Below, piece by piece: positions 21,719 to 33,330 of a stretch of DNA of 64,000 nt. The translations under genes were made by a program, and so were the position numbers. Origin of the DNA: Botryotinia globosa (Eukaryota; Ascomycota; Leotiomycetes; Helotiales; Sclerotiniaceae); contig RCSZ01000012.1 in the NCBI GenBank assembly GCA_014898425.1, forward strand, positions 62,001 to 126,000, written 5' to 3'. Under the pieces are notes generated by a model. The model was not told the DNA's origin and did not search any database. It was given only the letters and a program-made list of their open reading frames with translations. How positions within the stretch are numbered: the first letter of the stretch is position 1; every line of letters starts with the position of its first letter.

Positions 21719-24708
21719 CTACTCCTCCTCTGACTCTTCCTCACCATCTTCTTTCGTCTCCAATGAACCCTCCTCCACAGCCTCAGCATCTGGGTCAGGT
21801 CCATCGCCATTAATCTTATCATGTCCATCCCCATTAACATCAATGAGGTTCTCATTACCTTCCTGCTCTAACCTTAAATATTCTTCCCATTCAGGGAAAA
21901 GCTCTTCATCTTCACCGGGTACACCGACGGTCTTGGCGACCCTTCCTTTTTTGTCATTTTCTAATTGAGCCTTCCATGCGTGCACAGTCTTGACCGTAAT
22001 ACTTGGCTTGTATGTTTGTGAGAATAGTACCGCTTCTGCTGCTCTGCCAGTCTTGATCAACAGCTCAATACATCCATCAACATCTCCCAATTGCCAGAGA
22101 CAAGTAAATGCAACATTGTGCGCACCAGCATCGCTTGCCTGTGCACTCAATGCTTTGAGTCCCTCTCTATCACCCGTACTTGAGTGAAGTAACAATAATG
22201 AACCAAGATCCCTTGCATTCTTGAAACACTCAGCTGCAAGTACAACATCCCAACCAGCAAGTGCTGCATCACCTACTGTCTTCCACTTATGTTCGACATC
22301 TGCTTCACGGGCAAGCTCAAGAGCTATTGGAAGATGGCCCAATGCGAGAGCCAGCTCAAATTTATGTTCGCTATCAGTTGCAACCTCCAATGCCAATTCT
22401 TTGTGTCCCTGGCCCTCGAGGAAACGAGCAATTTTGTTAAGTTGGTCTCCTGGTATCGTGCTAAGTACTTCTGCAGCTGTATCCATATCATCCCTCAAGA
22501 CTAAAGTTTGGTATTCGACGACTGCAAGAGAAAGGGCGAAAGAAGTGACGTTGACATCTTTGTCAGCGAGGTAAATGCGAGAGTCGCGCTGGATGTATCC
22601 AAGCAAGTACATAGGTTGATCAAAATGAGAGATGGTATAGGTTTGATCACCAACGAGGTAATTGAGTCTGTTGGTGCTGTTTGTATAGATGAAGCAGTCG
22701 CCTACCCATTCACCAGTTCGTACACTAATTTATGTTAGCATTCGAATTGCATTGACCTGGACTTGACATACGTTTCATTGATATCTGTCACAACTTCAAA
22801 CGCAGCCTCGACGCCATCGTCATCAACTTCTCCGGCATTCAAAGCCGCAATGTAATTCTCTCGCGAGAATCTGAGGACGTAGAAGGTATCTTCGCATGCG
22901 ATGGCGACCAATTCTCCATTTTCAGACCAGTATACCTATATCAATCAGCTTTTGTTACAATTTCACATCAGACATACATACTTCTGTTGGCTCAACCTCA
23001 ATTCTCCTAACAAGTCCACCGCTTTGCCAGTCATAGAAACCAATACCACCTTGGCCCTTAACACCAAGAAGGACTCCGCCTGTCAAACCTTCAGCTTGGA
23101 AGCCAACATCCAGACCACCACTCTTCTCCACAAAGTTTTTGAAGATCTTCACACTAGTTCCCGATTCCCGAATCGCGTAATCATTACTGTTATCTTTCGA
23201 ACCCCAAACAAAATCCAATGCCGAGCCAAAAGCCTTATTTCTCCATGCAAGAGCTGTATAAATGATGAATTCACCATCACCGCACACGGATACAAAGCGG
23301 CCATTTGGAGAGTGGAGAAGGGTTTGTGGATATACTTCGCAAGTACCGAGATCTTTCGTGGGTAAGGAGATTGGTTCATTGTCCTTTACTGAAGCATCTG
23401 CGAATAAATTTAGTAACAATCCTATAATCACTTGGAAATACTAACCTCCACCCTTGATAATAGACGAAACAACTTCACTATGTCGAGCCCAGATCAATTT
23501 TCCAGAATTATCCATAGATACTGCAGGCTCCTCTCGACCCATCTTTACAACCACCGCACCTTCGTCAAAACCGACAGCAACTCCCTGTTTCCCCTTCTGG
23601 TAACTAACACACCAAGCTCTCTCCAATCCGTAATTCAGAGATTGCTCTAATCTGTATGTGTTTGCATGCCATATTTTGACTGTACCATCCTCGGAACCAG
23701 AGATAATGACAGGTAGTTCGGGGTGGTAGCATGCGAACGAAACATTGCTTGTATGTCCTTCTAAAGTTGCAATCAAAGACTTTGTAGTGTAGTCCCAAAT
23801 CTTGACCGTCCTGTCGTCCGAAGTAGTGAGAAGATATGGCTTGTCGGATTGAGGGTAGTAATCCACATGGTTGACACCTTTCGTTTCGTGGGCTTCAAGT
23901 GTGAAGTTTGCTGTGGATGATCCCAAACTCCAGATCTTTACGGTCCTATCCAAACATGCCGATGCAAATGTATTCGTATCCTTTGGATTGATAGCTAGTC
24001 CCATAACATAATGACTATGCCCTTCAAATACCTGCACACATTTCCAACCCTTATCCCAATCCCACAACTTAATTGTCATATCATCAGAGGCGGTCAAAAC
24101 GAAAGGTTGCGTAGGATGAACGACAATGGCGCGAATATAATCTGGATGGGCTTCAAAAGTGGTGATCTTTTCCGAAGTATTATAATTGTAAACTCGTAAT
24201 TGGAAATCATCGGAACCGCAAACAATCCAGTTCTTTCGAGCAATGAATCTACCAGCGCGGACAGGGACATCTGTCAACTCAAACGTTTTGACAATGGCCT
24301 GAAGATTGTTAGCACAAAGCGGTATTCAGATGTTAATGCTACTAACCTGAGTTTCGTAGGACCAAATGTAAACATGACCTGCGAACAATCAATACTCCAT
24401 CCTCAAATCAATTCATGCGCCAGCGAACATACCGCTGTAAAGGGTTGTTAAAATCCATGGCTCGACTGGATGGAAATCAATTCCCTTGACTCTTTCCGAT
24501 CGAGCAAATAACTGTCTCTGAGTTTTGTAAATCGAATTAGTGACTGATTCCATATTCCCAACTACAATCGTCTCTCTTAATTTGACATTGTTGATGCTAT
24601 CTAGGTTTGCGGGCACAGCTAGAGCAATCATAGCTTTCGACAGCTGTACATATATCGCAGATTACTGGCAGAAGAGGGAATTCATCTTACCTTTACGTCC
24701 AACCTCAT
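21719..24708 (-). CDS. SEC27: Coatomer subunit beta' (COPI coat)
   Basis: WD40 subunit of the COPI coat that recognises dilysine cargo signals in Golgi-to-ER transport. Seven exons: 24691-24708, 24433-24517, 24347-24378, 23446-24298, 22982-23397, 22772-22935 and 21719-22724 (857 aa, normal for the family). The first exon encodes only MRLDVK, then [17 protein letters not shown] continues. N-terminal WD repeats carry [30 protein letters not shown] and [10 protein letters not shown]. The middle is the second propeller and the C-terminal third is an alpha-solenoid ([16 protein letters not shown] onward). It ends in a Glu-rich tail, typical of fungal orthologues. The translation is unbroken. An ATG inside intron 1 gives a spurious alternative start. 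Confidence 0.96.
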
Positions 24709-25773
24709 ATTGAATTATGTTTGAAAAGTAAGGGGGGTAGAAAAAGCAATACTGTGGCTTTCAGCGCACGTATTGAATGGGTTCGCAAATGGTTCCTCTG
24801 CGAGGGTTTCTGGTGTAAAATCAATCGCAGAAGTCAGGCGATTTGTGAGCTTTCGTTTGAACCTCCCAGAGTTGTATTAGAAGAAGGATTGGTTGTGGGA
24901 AGGAATAACAGGAATTCAAAGTTATCCCTCGATATATTTCAATGATCCTTTGGAGTTCGAGATGTGGCAGCTTGAATGATATTGACTAGCGCTGATTAGG
25001 GTTAGTGTAATGACCTTATTTCACATCCCCAGAATACAAAGAAAATTCAATGGTAGTGAAGACTTCATGAATTAGAGAAAAATTATTTGTGTATCAATAT
25101 TAATAAATTCAACAGCGTATGGAAATTTCCATCTTCAAATTCACATCAATCACTATTTCTTTCTGGCTAGTCCTCCAAATCGAATTGATCCTATCACTAT
25201 ATGAAGTCTTGTCCTTCCCGTCTTGTTATCTCCTACCCTCGATCTCCAACACCATCATCTGGTACCTATCACTGCGAAACAGAGTTGAATAGCTATTTCG
25301 CTATAAAGTAAACTGAAGTGACGAGTTCTCGAGTGTTTGACATCATGTCTGATCGAACCTCTTAACGAAGTGCATGGTTCTTTCAACGAGATCAGAACAA
25401 AGAATCAATGCATCAATACACCTCTCTCAATGATGTTTAGTATCGAGAAGTCTTTATCAATTCCCATGATCTACACTCTTTGGTTATGTGGAGAGGATAT
25501 TCTACACCTTCCTAGCTTTTGCATTTGCACCATTTTCAAGTTTCCAAATCAATGACCGAGTGGTAAATATCTCGAATTTGGTATTCCGCTTGTTTCATTC
25601 ATACTATCATCCGTGGGTAACTATATCGTTCCAAGTCATCAAAAGCGTACTGCGTATCCATAACACGCCAGAAGTATCGCTCGCTATCCAGTCCATCCCT
25701 ATCAAGCCTATCCATTCGCCATCCTAAAATCCCTCGAAGAAAAAAAGAAGAAAAAAATATTACAATCACCACT
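24709..25773. other. Intergenic (SEC27 promoter, M1PDH 3' flank)
   Basis: Both neighbours are on the minus strand, so the part next to 24708 is the SEC27 promoter/5'UTR and the part near 25773 is the 3'UTR of the mannitol gene. I see nothing else. Confidence 0.5.
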
Positions 25774-27085
25774 CTACTCATCGGCTTGAACCTTCTTAAC
25801 GACGGCTACCACATGAGGGAATAATGGATGATCCGATTGCAGCCCACAGACCTTTTCCACGACTTGTTCTGGTGAGTTTTCCGACATGATCTTGGCCAAC
25901 TCCTTGGATTCATCATCACCCTCAACGTTCTGGAAACGGAAAGCCATCTCAGCAGCGTCTAACAATGCACCAAACTCCTTTCCTTCCTCCGCAAGTTCGG
26001 CTGCAGGGGCAATAAATCTTTCTTTCCTGCTCAGTTTTCGTAAGGGTGCACGACCAACTCGTTCTACTGCATCTTCCAGATGTGGGTTTCCTATTCTGGT
26101 AATGATCTTGTTGACATAATCCTTTTGTTCTTGTTCTTCGATACCATGCTTGCCGACGATCAGTCTGCTTGTCTCCTCCAATGCCATGTGGACTTCCTTA
26201 AGAATCTTAGGGTCTTGTAGAGCATCGTAGACGGTAGTCTTCTGGTGGTAATATCCGTGGTATGCAGCAGCTGCGTGACCAGTGTTGACGGTGAAGAGTT
26301 TACGCTCAATGTATGGTATTAAATCATCCACCCATTTGATTCCATTGATCGCCGGAGGTTCGTGATCATGGAAAGGTGAGCGATCAACAACCCACTCGTA
26401 AAACTTCTCAAGCTTGACATCAAGACCTGCATCTGGGTCTTGGGCGGGAACAATACGATCGATGGCAGAGTTTGCATATCGTGCACGCTCGTGGTGATCC
26501 TCTAGACGATCTTCTGGAGTGTGGTCACCCTTGATGTGATTGGCGAGGGTATCAGTGGCGCCGATGGCATTTTCGCAAGCAATGACTGCAATGGGGGTGG
26601 CGTCATTAGCTCGGCCATCAATACCCTTAGCAATGACTGGTGCAATGAACTTGAGAATATTCGGGCCAACGGAGCATGTTACTACATCGGCTGTACGAAT
26701 CTCCTCAATAACATCGGCTTCATGTGTTTTCGAATTTATCGCACGGTAATTGGTGATGGTATCTTCGCTTGTACCCTCGGCTCCAACTTGAATGACTTTA
26801 TATGAAGGGGTGGTTTGTAATTTTGTGATGATGCTGTCCATGACATCGCAGAAGACGACTTCATAGCCGGATTTGTGAAGCTAGGAGTAATGTTAGTAAA
26901 TGTTTCCGTATCATGTGTGTCATGGTAGATTATCCATTGCAGTTGAAAGGTTTTGAAAGACTGGCGTGAGACCTAGGTCTCCAATGGTAGGAATTCAAAG
27001 ATGAATATGAATAAAGACTCACAAATTCAGCGACGAAACCTCTACCGATGTTGCCGGCACCGAAATGAACTGCCTTTAAACCCAT
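25774..27085 (-). CDS. MPD1: Mannitol-1-phosphate 5-dehydrogenase
   Basis: Cytosolic NAD-dependent enzyme interconverting fructose-6-phosphate and mannitol-1-phosphate, the main route into fungal mannitol, a storage and stress polyol. Two exons: 27023-27085 (21 codons) and 25774-26880, giving 389 aa, typical of the family. Residues 9-16 are the Rossmann motif GAGNIGRG at the very N-terminus. The catalytic K-x4-N-x2-H pattern is seen in [20 protein letters not shown]. The start at 27085 is fixed because the motif begins eight residues later; the junction joins AEF to [13 protein letters not shown]. There is one intron inside the NAD-binding domain. No truncation or missing catalytic residue was seen. 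Confidence 0.96.
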
Positions 27086-27592
27086 GATGATAGATGATGA
27101 ATGATGGGATCTAGAAATATCCAAGTGTGTTACTTTATAGGAAATTTAGGTGATGTGAATGCAATGTTGTTTGCAAAGGTCAAGCGTGGGATGGAGTGGG
27201 TAGATGGCGGGGGATGAGGTGTGTAGGATGGATTGTGAGTCAAACTGATGACTGTGTCGAAAGGAGTGGTAGAAATAGAACGTGGTAACACACGAAAGGT
27301 TATTCAAATGGATGAGAGATTATAATCAAGGGAAGGAGAAAAGGAGGAAGCAGTTGGTGTTTATATATTTGAACACGCAGGTGTATATTGGCAAAAATGG
27401 GCGCAGGGGGGGGATGGATAGCATTGCACCGTCAAGCCCAAAAGCAAGGTCAGCAGTTTTGTAACGACCATCTTGGCTTCTACCGTAGTACGTATCACCT
27501 ATGCGGGATCTCGGATTGGAGGAGGGAAGAATACGTGCACTAATGTACTCATGTAATGGATAGATAGACAGACTAATTGCGGGGAAGTGAAT

Positions 27593-27660
27593 GTGTTGGA
27601 TGTATTGGATGTATTGGATGTATTGGGTGTATTGGGTGTATTGGGTGTATCGGATGTATC
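27593..27660 (+). repeat. 9-bp minisatellite (GGATGTATT/GGGTGTATT), about 7 copies
   Basis: Nine-base units run from about 27593 to 27660, with GGATGTATT changing to GGGTGTATT along the array. It gives Cys-Ile-Gly repeats in one frame and Asn-Thr-Pro/Ser repeats on the other strand. These explain the apparent ORFs on both strands, which I do not call as genes. Confidence 0.85.
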
Positions 27661-27984
27661 GAGATGTACCTGAAAGATCAACCAATGAGACATTTCGAAC
27701 TTTCCTTTCTCGGTGTGGTGGTGCATGAGAAGTTGAGAGGAATTAAAAAGAAACGAGGGATTTCGGGCTCTGTACGGAGTAGATACAGGTGGATGCCTTG
27801 ACTCCAGCTTTGAGATGGATGCGGTAAGGTGTGAAGGTGTGAAGATGAGAAAAGTGGATTCAGTCACGTGCTTTCAAGTATGACGCAGTTGTGTGGTTTC
27901 AACATCCAAGCTGGGGATATTTTACTGGGTACATTGAGGAGTGGGGAAGAAATGGAGAGGACGGACTAGTACTGTGCGGACTAT

Positions 27985-28055
27985 GTATTTATTGTATTGT
28001 ATTGTATTGTGTCGCATCTTATCGTATCTTATCTTATCGTATCGTATCGCATCAT
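27985..28055 (+). repeat. Degenerate pentanucleotide tract (TATTG / TCGTA)
   Basis: Runs of TATTG grade into TCTTATCGTA-type pentamers over about 70 bp upstream of the mannitol gene. Non-coding. Confidence 0.7.
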
Positions 28056-28172
28056 GCAATATAATAAGGATTTATATTATTTAAACTTTCTTTATTATGA
28101 AAATACTTTATATATGCTCACTCGGCTGTAGATGCATCTCTCAATTTTAATACTATATCCTTATATTCTTAT

Positions 28173-28323
28173 ATCTATAATCTATAATTTATAATCTATA
28201 ATCTATAATCTATAATCTATAATCTATAATCTATAATCTATAATCTATAATCTATAATCTATAATCTATAATCTATAATCTATAATCTATAATCTATAAT
28301 CTATAATTTATAATTTATAATAT
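28173..28323 (+). repeat. 7-bp microsatellite (ATAATCT)n, about 20 copies
   Basis: A nearly pure 7-bp repeat about 150 bp long, with a few ATAATTT variants at both ends. Seven is not a multiple of three, so it gives no open frame. It lies about 1.1 kb upstream of the mannitol gene start. Confidence 0.9.
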
Positions 28324-31300
28324 AATCCGGAATAATCATACTATGCAATCATGAGAAGGTATGCAATCATGACCCTTCTCTCCTTTTCGGTCCTTTTGTC
28401 ATTAAACACCGCCTAGGTCCACTTATACACAACGTTGAACTTGCAATTGACGAAAGAATACGTCCGTCGTACATGGATGATATACATGCACAATCATCAC
28501 TGCCTGCCATGGCCATACTCATCCTCATCATGAGTGTAATACAACAGAAACGTTGAATGCAACATGGCAATTACCATCTACCTACCGTATCCATATCGTT
28601 TCTCCTTCGTACAGCATTGCATCGGACCCTCCAACATAGCCTCCCTCTTCAGCGTCTCGCGCCATCTACCAGCGACCAGCTATTGGTGACCGTTTTATCT
28701 CGCACGTGTGCATGGGTTAGGAATAAACGGCCCGTCGCTGTTGGATCAGGATATGCCTCATGGAATTTGGAATCACAATCCTCAAGTGAGATTTCTCTCT
28801 CCCCAAGGTTACTCACGAGCGAGGCAGCGTACTGTACATGACACATGACATGAGAGAAATCTCGCGATACCTAATTCCGTCTTCCGTACCTTACCTAGTT
28901 CTTACACCAAGAGATAACGCGGACCGCCCCATTCTTGCCCTGCCCATGGGGTTGACGGTCAATGTGGAGAGGTCTGCGTCTTGGAATTGTCACTGATCAC
29001 AGTACTTTGATGATGCAATCCGAGTTTCTCCGATGGATCCTAATCTACTCGGTATTCTCATGTCTAACACGTGTCAATTTCTCTCCTTCCTACCGAGTAT
29101 TTTATGGTCCAATGCGGAAATTACGAATTCCCACGATGGTGGACCCACAAGGTTTTTGACCACCGACATGACAGCACTGGATCATACGAAGTACAGTAAT
29201 TCCATTGGGATTGTCACCTGCAAACACATGATTGACATCGAAATCTCGGGCGTGTTTCTGACAGTCGAATCATACATCTCAATTCATAACACACATCCCC
29301 TAGGGCAATTGATTGAATTCCAGTACTTCTCTATCCGTTCATTCCTTCATCATTTCACATCGACATTATTTGAGGAAAGGTGTGTCTCCATACCTGGTAA
29401 TCTTTCAGACTGGCAGACTAAATACCAGCTCTTAGCTCAGAGCTCTCAAATCCCATATCGATGGAGAACAACACAACATCCCGTCTTAATACTGTGTCTC
29501 GATTGCTGGGATTATATAACTGCACTCGAGAATTAAGAGACCCGTTCGTCTCCAGACCCCAAACTTCAATCACGTGTCACACATGCCACATGCTTTTATA
29601 TGTGTAATCAACACCAAAGCTGAGAAACCTGGGCGATCATCACTTTTCTTATTTTACGGTTCCAGATGATGATATGAAGCATACCAAAAACATAACGAGT
29701 CATTGTTCCAGTGCAAGTCAAAATGGTCTAGACGTCAAATGTTTAAGAGTGAATATATCAGGAAACATTACTTTTTTGTTAGCCATTCAAAACTTCACCT
29801 CTTATGTGCCTCAACAATCGGTCATGTTGGGTATCAAATTCTTGAATCTTCTTATTCTACAATGAATGTCTTTCTTTGGTCGTCTCCCTCGATCTGAGGC
29901 TCGATTCTCGATTCTCGATCATTGACTTCAATTGAACATCGCTGCACTGGTTCCATGAATGTCTCAAACATTTCTACCTTTAACATGGACACTTTCTTGG
30001 ACTCCCGTTCTCCTGTTCTACATGACGTTTGATCCAATTCAATTTGTAGTCATGTGTCTTGGAGACGGAACTCGGTAGATCAAAGGGGGGGTTCAAAATG
30101 TTTTGGTTTTTCAAGTAGTTATATATACTTTGACAGAAAATGTCTTTCTCTCATAGAAATAAAGACTCGCCGAAAGAAGCCACATTGTTGGACGAAAGGG
30201 AAGACCCACCTGTTAACGCGGCATGACTATTTATATATCGGATTGAAGATTCCCGCAAACTCTGGAAGTCGCTGCATCGAATATGGTCTTCAACAAGTCT
30301 CGTCTCCACCACTCAGTGTTGTACAAGGGAAACAGTTTAATTTGCACAGGGACCACCAATCTCTTTTTCAACCCCGATGTATGGGACATATCCAAGTAAC
30401 AACAACATTGGTAATCTCATCATCACCACCAAGGTTCAAATTAGTGAGGGATAACATCTGAATTAGTTGGAGGTATTCAACCATAGGCACCGGTGGAATG
30501 AAGAGTGTAGAGCTCATGGATATGACTCACCAAAATGAGACTCGTAAATTGTGATTCGTAGGACTTCAAGGCCCTGACACGGTTGCGAGTTGAAGGCTTA
30601 GAATGAATTTAACATGGATGTAAATTTGATTTTGTCCATGTGTTAATGGCCTAGAGCATTGAAGATACCGTCCCATTATTTATCTTCCTTCGTGTTTATT
30701 TGCTGGGGGTTCTGAATTCTCATGCACTCAGCCATTGATATAATAGAAAGTCTCATTTTCACCCAACTAAATAAAGAAGCCCTGGATTCTCGAGGTCTGT
30801 CTCCTATCAAAGCCACACGCTCTATCGATTCATACGGGCAAAGGTCGACATGACAGTGGCTGTTTTAGCCCATAGTTCATTTATGCGGCTGTACCAAAAG
30901 GCGTCCAAAAACAATTTTGTATTTCCATCTCTCTGAGATGCCTCAATTACAGATTAATATGTCTATCCAATCATGACTGGAACACCACCTCGTTACCCCC
31001 TCCTCAACATCGCAGAACTACAAGCGAAACCGTATCCAATATATCTCTAAAAATTGCCGACGAGAATCTCCATCACGCTTGTCTCATCTGACTTTGAATT
31101 TTTGGGCCTCTTTACAGGAGTTTCGAAATCAACGCGGGTTATTCAATCCCTTGAGCTCGACTATGCTATTGCTTCATCTAAGCCCAGTGACTACAAGACC
31201 ACGAAACGAAAGGCATCTATGCCTGGGTACAATAAGACCTAATTCGCACACGAGAATGATAAAGGATGTTCTCAAGAGAGAACTACGAGGTGACTATGCT

Positions 31301-32259
31301 GAGAGTGAAAGTTGAACAAAATCGTGATGGCAAAAAATTTAATACGGCTCTTCTCTGAGTTTGATTCAGTATCCCACGAGAATTTTTGACACGTCACGTC
31401 CGTCACTCGTTTCAAGGCATCAGATGTAGATACCGGCTCCCTCGATCGATTTCTGAAGGATGTTGGAGGAAGGTACACAATTCATCCAGGCAGAATCTAA
31501 CAATGATCAAGGGGGCAACGCAACTTGACAATACTCCGTCTTCAAAGGTAATCTATCATTGAAAGAAATGATGTGGTAGTAAAGCTAAATGAAGATGCAT
31601 CAGGAAATACGCGAACAACTCCCTGTTTTGCAAGCGAAGAGAAACCCAAAATAACATTGATGCATCATATGGAGCAATCGATTCAATCCTAGTTTCACCC
31701 AGGCCGTTTCCTCATCTGTCTTGCAGTCAACGCCCCGCCCCAATTGTAAAGTCTGCAGTTGATCTGTTTCACAAATTGACGAATAGCACTACCGCCTTTT
31801 CATTATAGCCATCCGAAGGTAATGTCTCTGATCAATGATGTTGCATTTTCATGCTAGGCTGAGGAGATACTTGTCAAGAGAGCATTCACTTAACAAGTTC
31901 GAAGGATGCTTGTTGCACAGCCTGGACTACGTTATGTCTAACCTTCCGAGGACTTGCAGTATAATCTTGGGAAGACTTTTGAAGCTGCCTAATAGATTCC
32001 CCATGCTCTTGGATCTTTTTAGAAAGAAAAAAAAAATCAAGAACTCGCGGAAAGACAAGAACTTAGAGCGTCATGGCACATCACCAATAAGATCAGCTAC
32101 ATAGCTTACGGATGATATAGATTGCACCCATCTCTTTTGATGACTTGCTTAAGGCCATAGACATGCGCAGTCCACAAGATAATCGGATGACCAATTTTCT
32201 GGATGAATCAAAGTGCTGCCAAAGGATTGTCAGCAATCTTGATCGCTCAACTATAAACC

Positions 32260-32487
32260 ATGTACGCCCACCAATTGGATGAGCCAGATGTCGACGTAGT
32301 AAATGATCTCCAGCTGATCTCCAGCCGGTACGGGCTGACATTTCCGAAGCGGGAGCTTTCCGTCTTAGAAGAGGGAACAAGCCAGCAGGTAGTAGATCTG
32401 GTGAAAGATGTAGAGGAGAAAAAGCCAGTAAATGAGGTAGAGACAGGGCTTCTACCTTGCAACCTGTTGTGTCGAAGTCGAGTGTAA
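32260..32487 (+). CDS. Possible small ORF of unknown origin
   Basis: A 75-codon ATG frame with plausible composition: MYAHQLDEPDVDVVNDL at the start and charged segments such as LVKDVEEKKPVNEVETG. The local GC is higher than in the flanks. I recognise no family. A longer frame overlaps on the minus strand (32093-32524), so the coding strand is uncertain. It may be a fragment of a mobile element or chance. Confidence 0.2.
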   Translation: MYAHQLDEPDVDVVNDLQLISSRYGLTFPKRELSVLEEGTSQQVVDLVKDVEEKKPVNEVETGLLPCNLLCRSRV

Positions 32488-32670
32488 CATAATTTGGATG
32501 AATGCCGCGAGCTACATATAGCAAACAAGCCCCCCTCCCCCCCCCCCCAGAAAAAAAGGATTTCCATTCCTATGTATAAAAGAATAGTGTATTACACCAT
32601 GAAGACTCGTAATGTGTGCTTAAAATTGTTTTATTGCAGGGAATTGGTTGGTAGAATTCCCAGGCTCATC

Positions 32671-33330
32671 TCAATAACCATTTTCCCAGATCTCTTTCCG
32701 ATATCCTTCTGTCAAACGTGAATCTTCGCCATATATCTCTTGCCATCCTACGAACCCTTGATCCAGAACGTAGACCTTTTGCTCTTTTTTCTCGGATTTC
32801 TCTTCAACATCCTCCCATTCCCCGTCATCGCCTTTGTTCTCGAATGCCTCTTTATTCTTCTTCATAGCTTCTCCAACGGATCCAGCGCTCATGCCGGCAC
32901 CCGCGCCCATAATCCTCTCCCTTTCGCGTATGTATCTCAATGCGGCACTGGGGCCTCTCTGCTGACTCAAAGCACAGTGAAATACAACTGTATCTTTATC
33001 TTTAAGTTTTCGAACCAATTCGGGGATCTTGTAATCGAGAGTGGAGGATGGAACGTGGGTAGAATGTTTGATATGGCCGCCTATGTGATCTGCGAAGGTA
33101 GATTGAAGTTAGTGATTCGCAATGACTGAAACGAATCGCAGTAATCTTTATAGACAGAAAATAGTGCCCGAGACAGACGTACCATCATCACGGACATCAA
33201 TAATAGCTAAATTCTCCGGCTTGGAAGGGGCATTCAGGTTCGACGAGGCGTGAGAAAGAAGGATATCAGAGAGAGCTTTTGAGGACAAACGGGGTAGGTT
33301 TCCAATTGTGATGGTAGACATTCTGCGCAT
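32671..33330 (-). CDS. Cdc25-like rhodanese phosphatase / arsenate reductase family
   Basis: Small single-domain rhodanese protein of the Ych1/Ibp1/Acr2 type; members are low-specificity tyrosine phosphatases or arsenate reductases. Exons 33183-33330 and 32671-33089 give 188 aa from ATG 33330, or 185 aa from ATG 33321 (MSTITIGNLPRLSS), which I prefer because it fits family N-termini. The domain begins with LAIIDVRDDG, where intron 1 falls, then DHIGGHIKHS. The active-site loop is HCALSQQR (C85-x5-R91 in the 185-aa form), so the catalytic Cys and Arg are intact. A charged insert (MKKNKEAFENKGDDGEW onward) follows. Whether it acts on phosphotyrosine or arsenate cannot be told from sequence. Confidence 0.9.

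Larger units (their letters stand above)
27086..32670. other. Long intergenic region (5.6 kb), no convincing gene
   Basis: Contains the M1PDH promoter (with TCACGTG at 27864-27870), three simple-repeat tracts listed separately, then about 4 kb of unremarkable DNA. Short frames at 28557-28841, 29033-29536, 30054-30461 and 31835-32104 show no family resemblance, no splice partners and no consistent codon texture. The best candidate is listed at 32260-32487. A non-coding RNA or lineage-specific gene could be hidden here. Confidence 0.5.

Noticed and set aside
27499..27867. 122-codon minus frame and a 74-codon plus frame with Cys-Ile-Gly repeats
   Set aside because: Both are produced by the 9-bp tandem repeat; no family resemblance.
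30054..30461. 135-codon plus-strand ORF
   Set aside because: Mixed composition with no motif, no splice partners and no continuation; consistent with chance in a long intergenic region.
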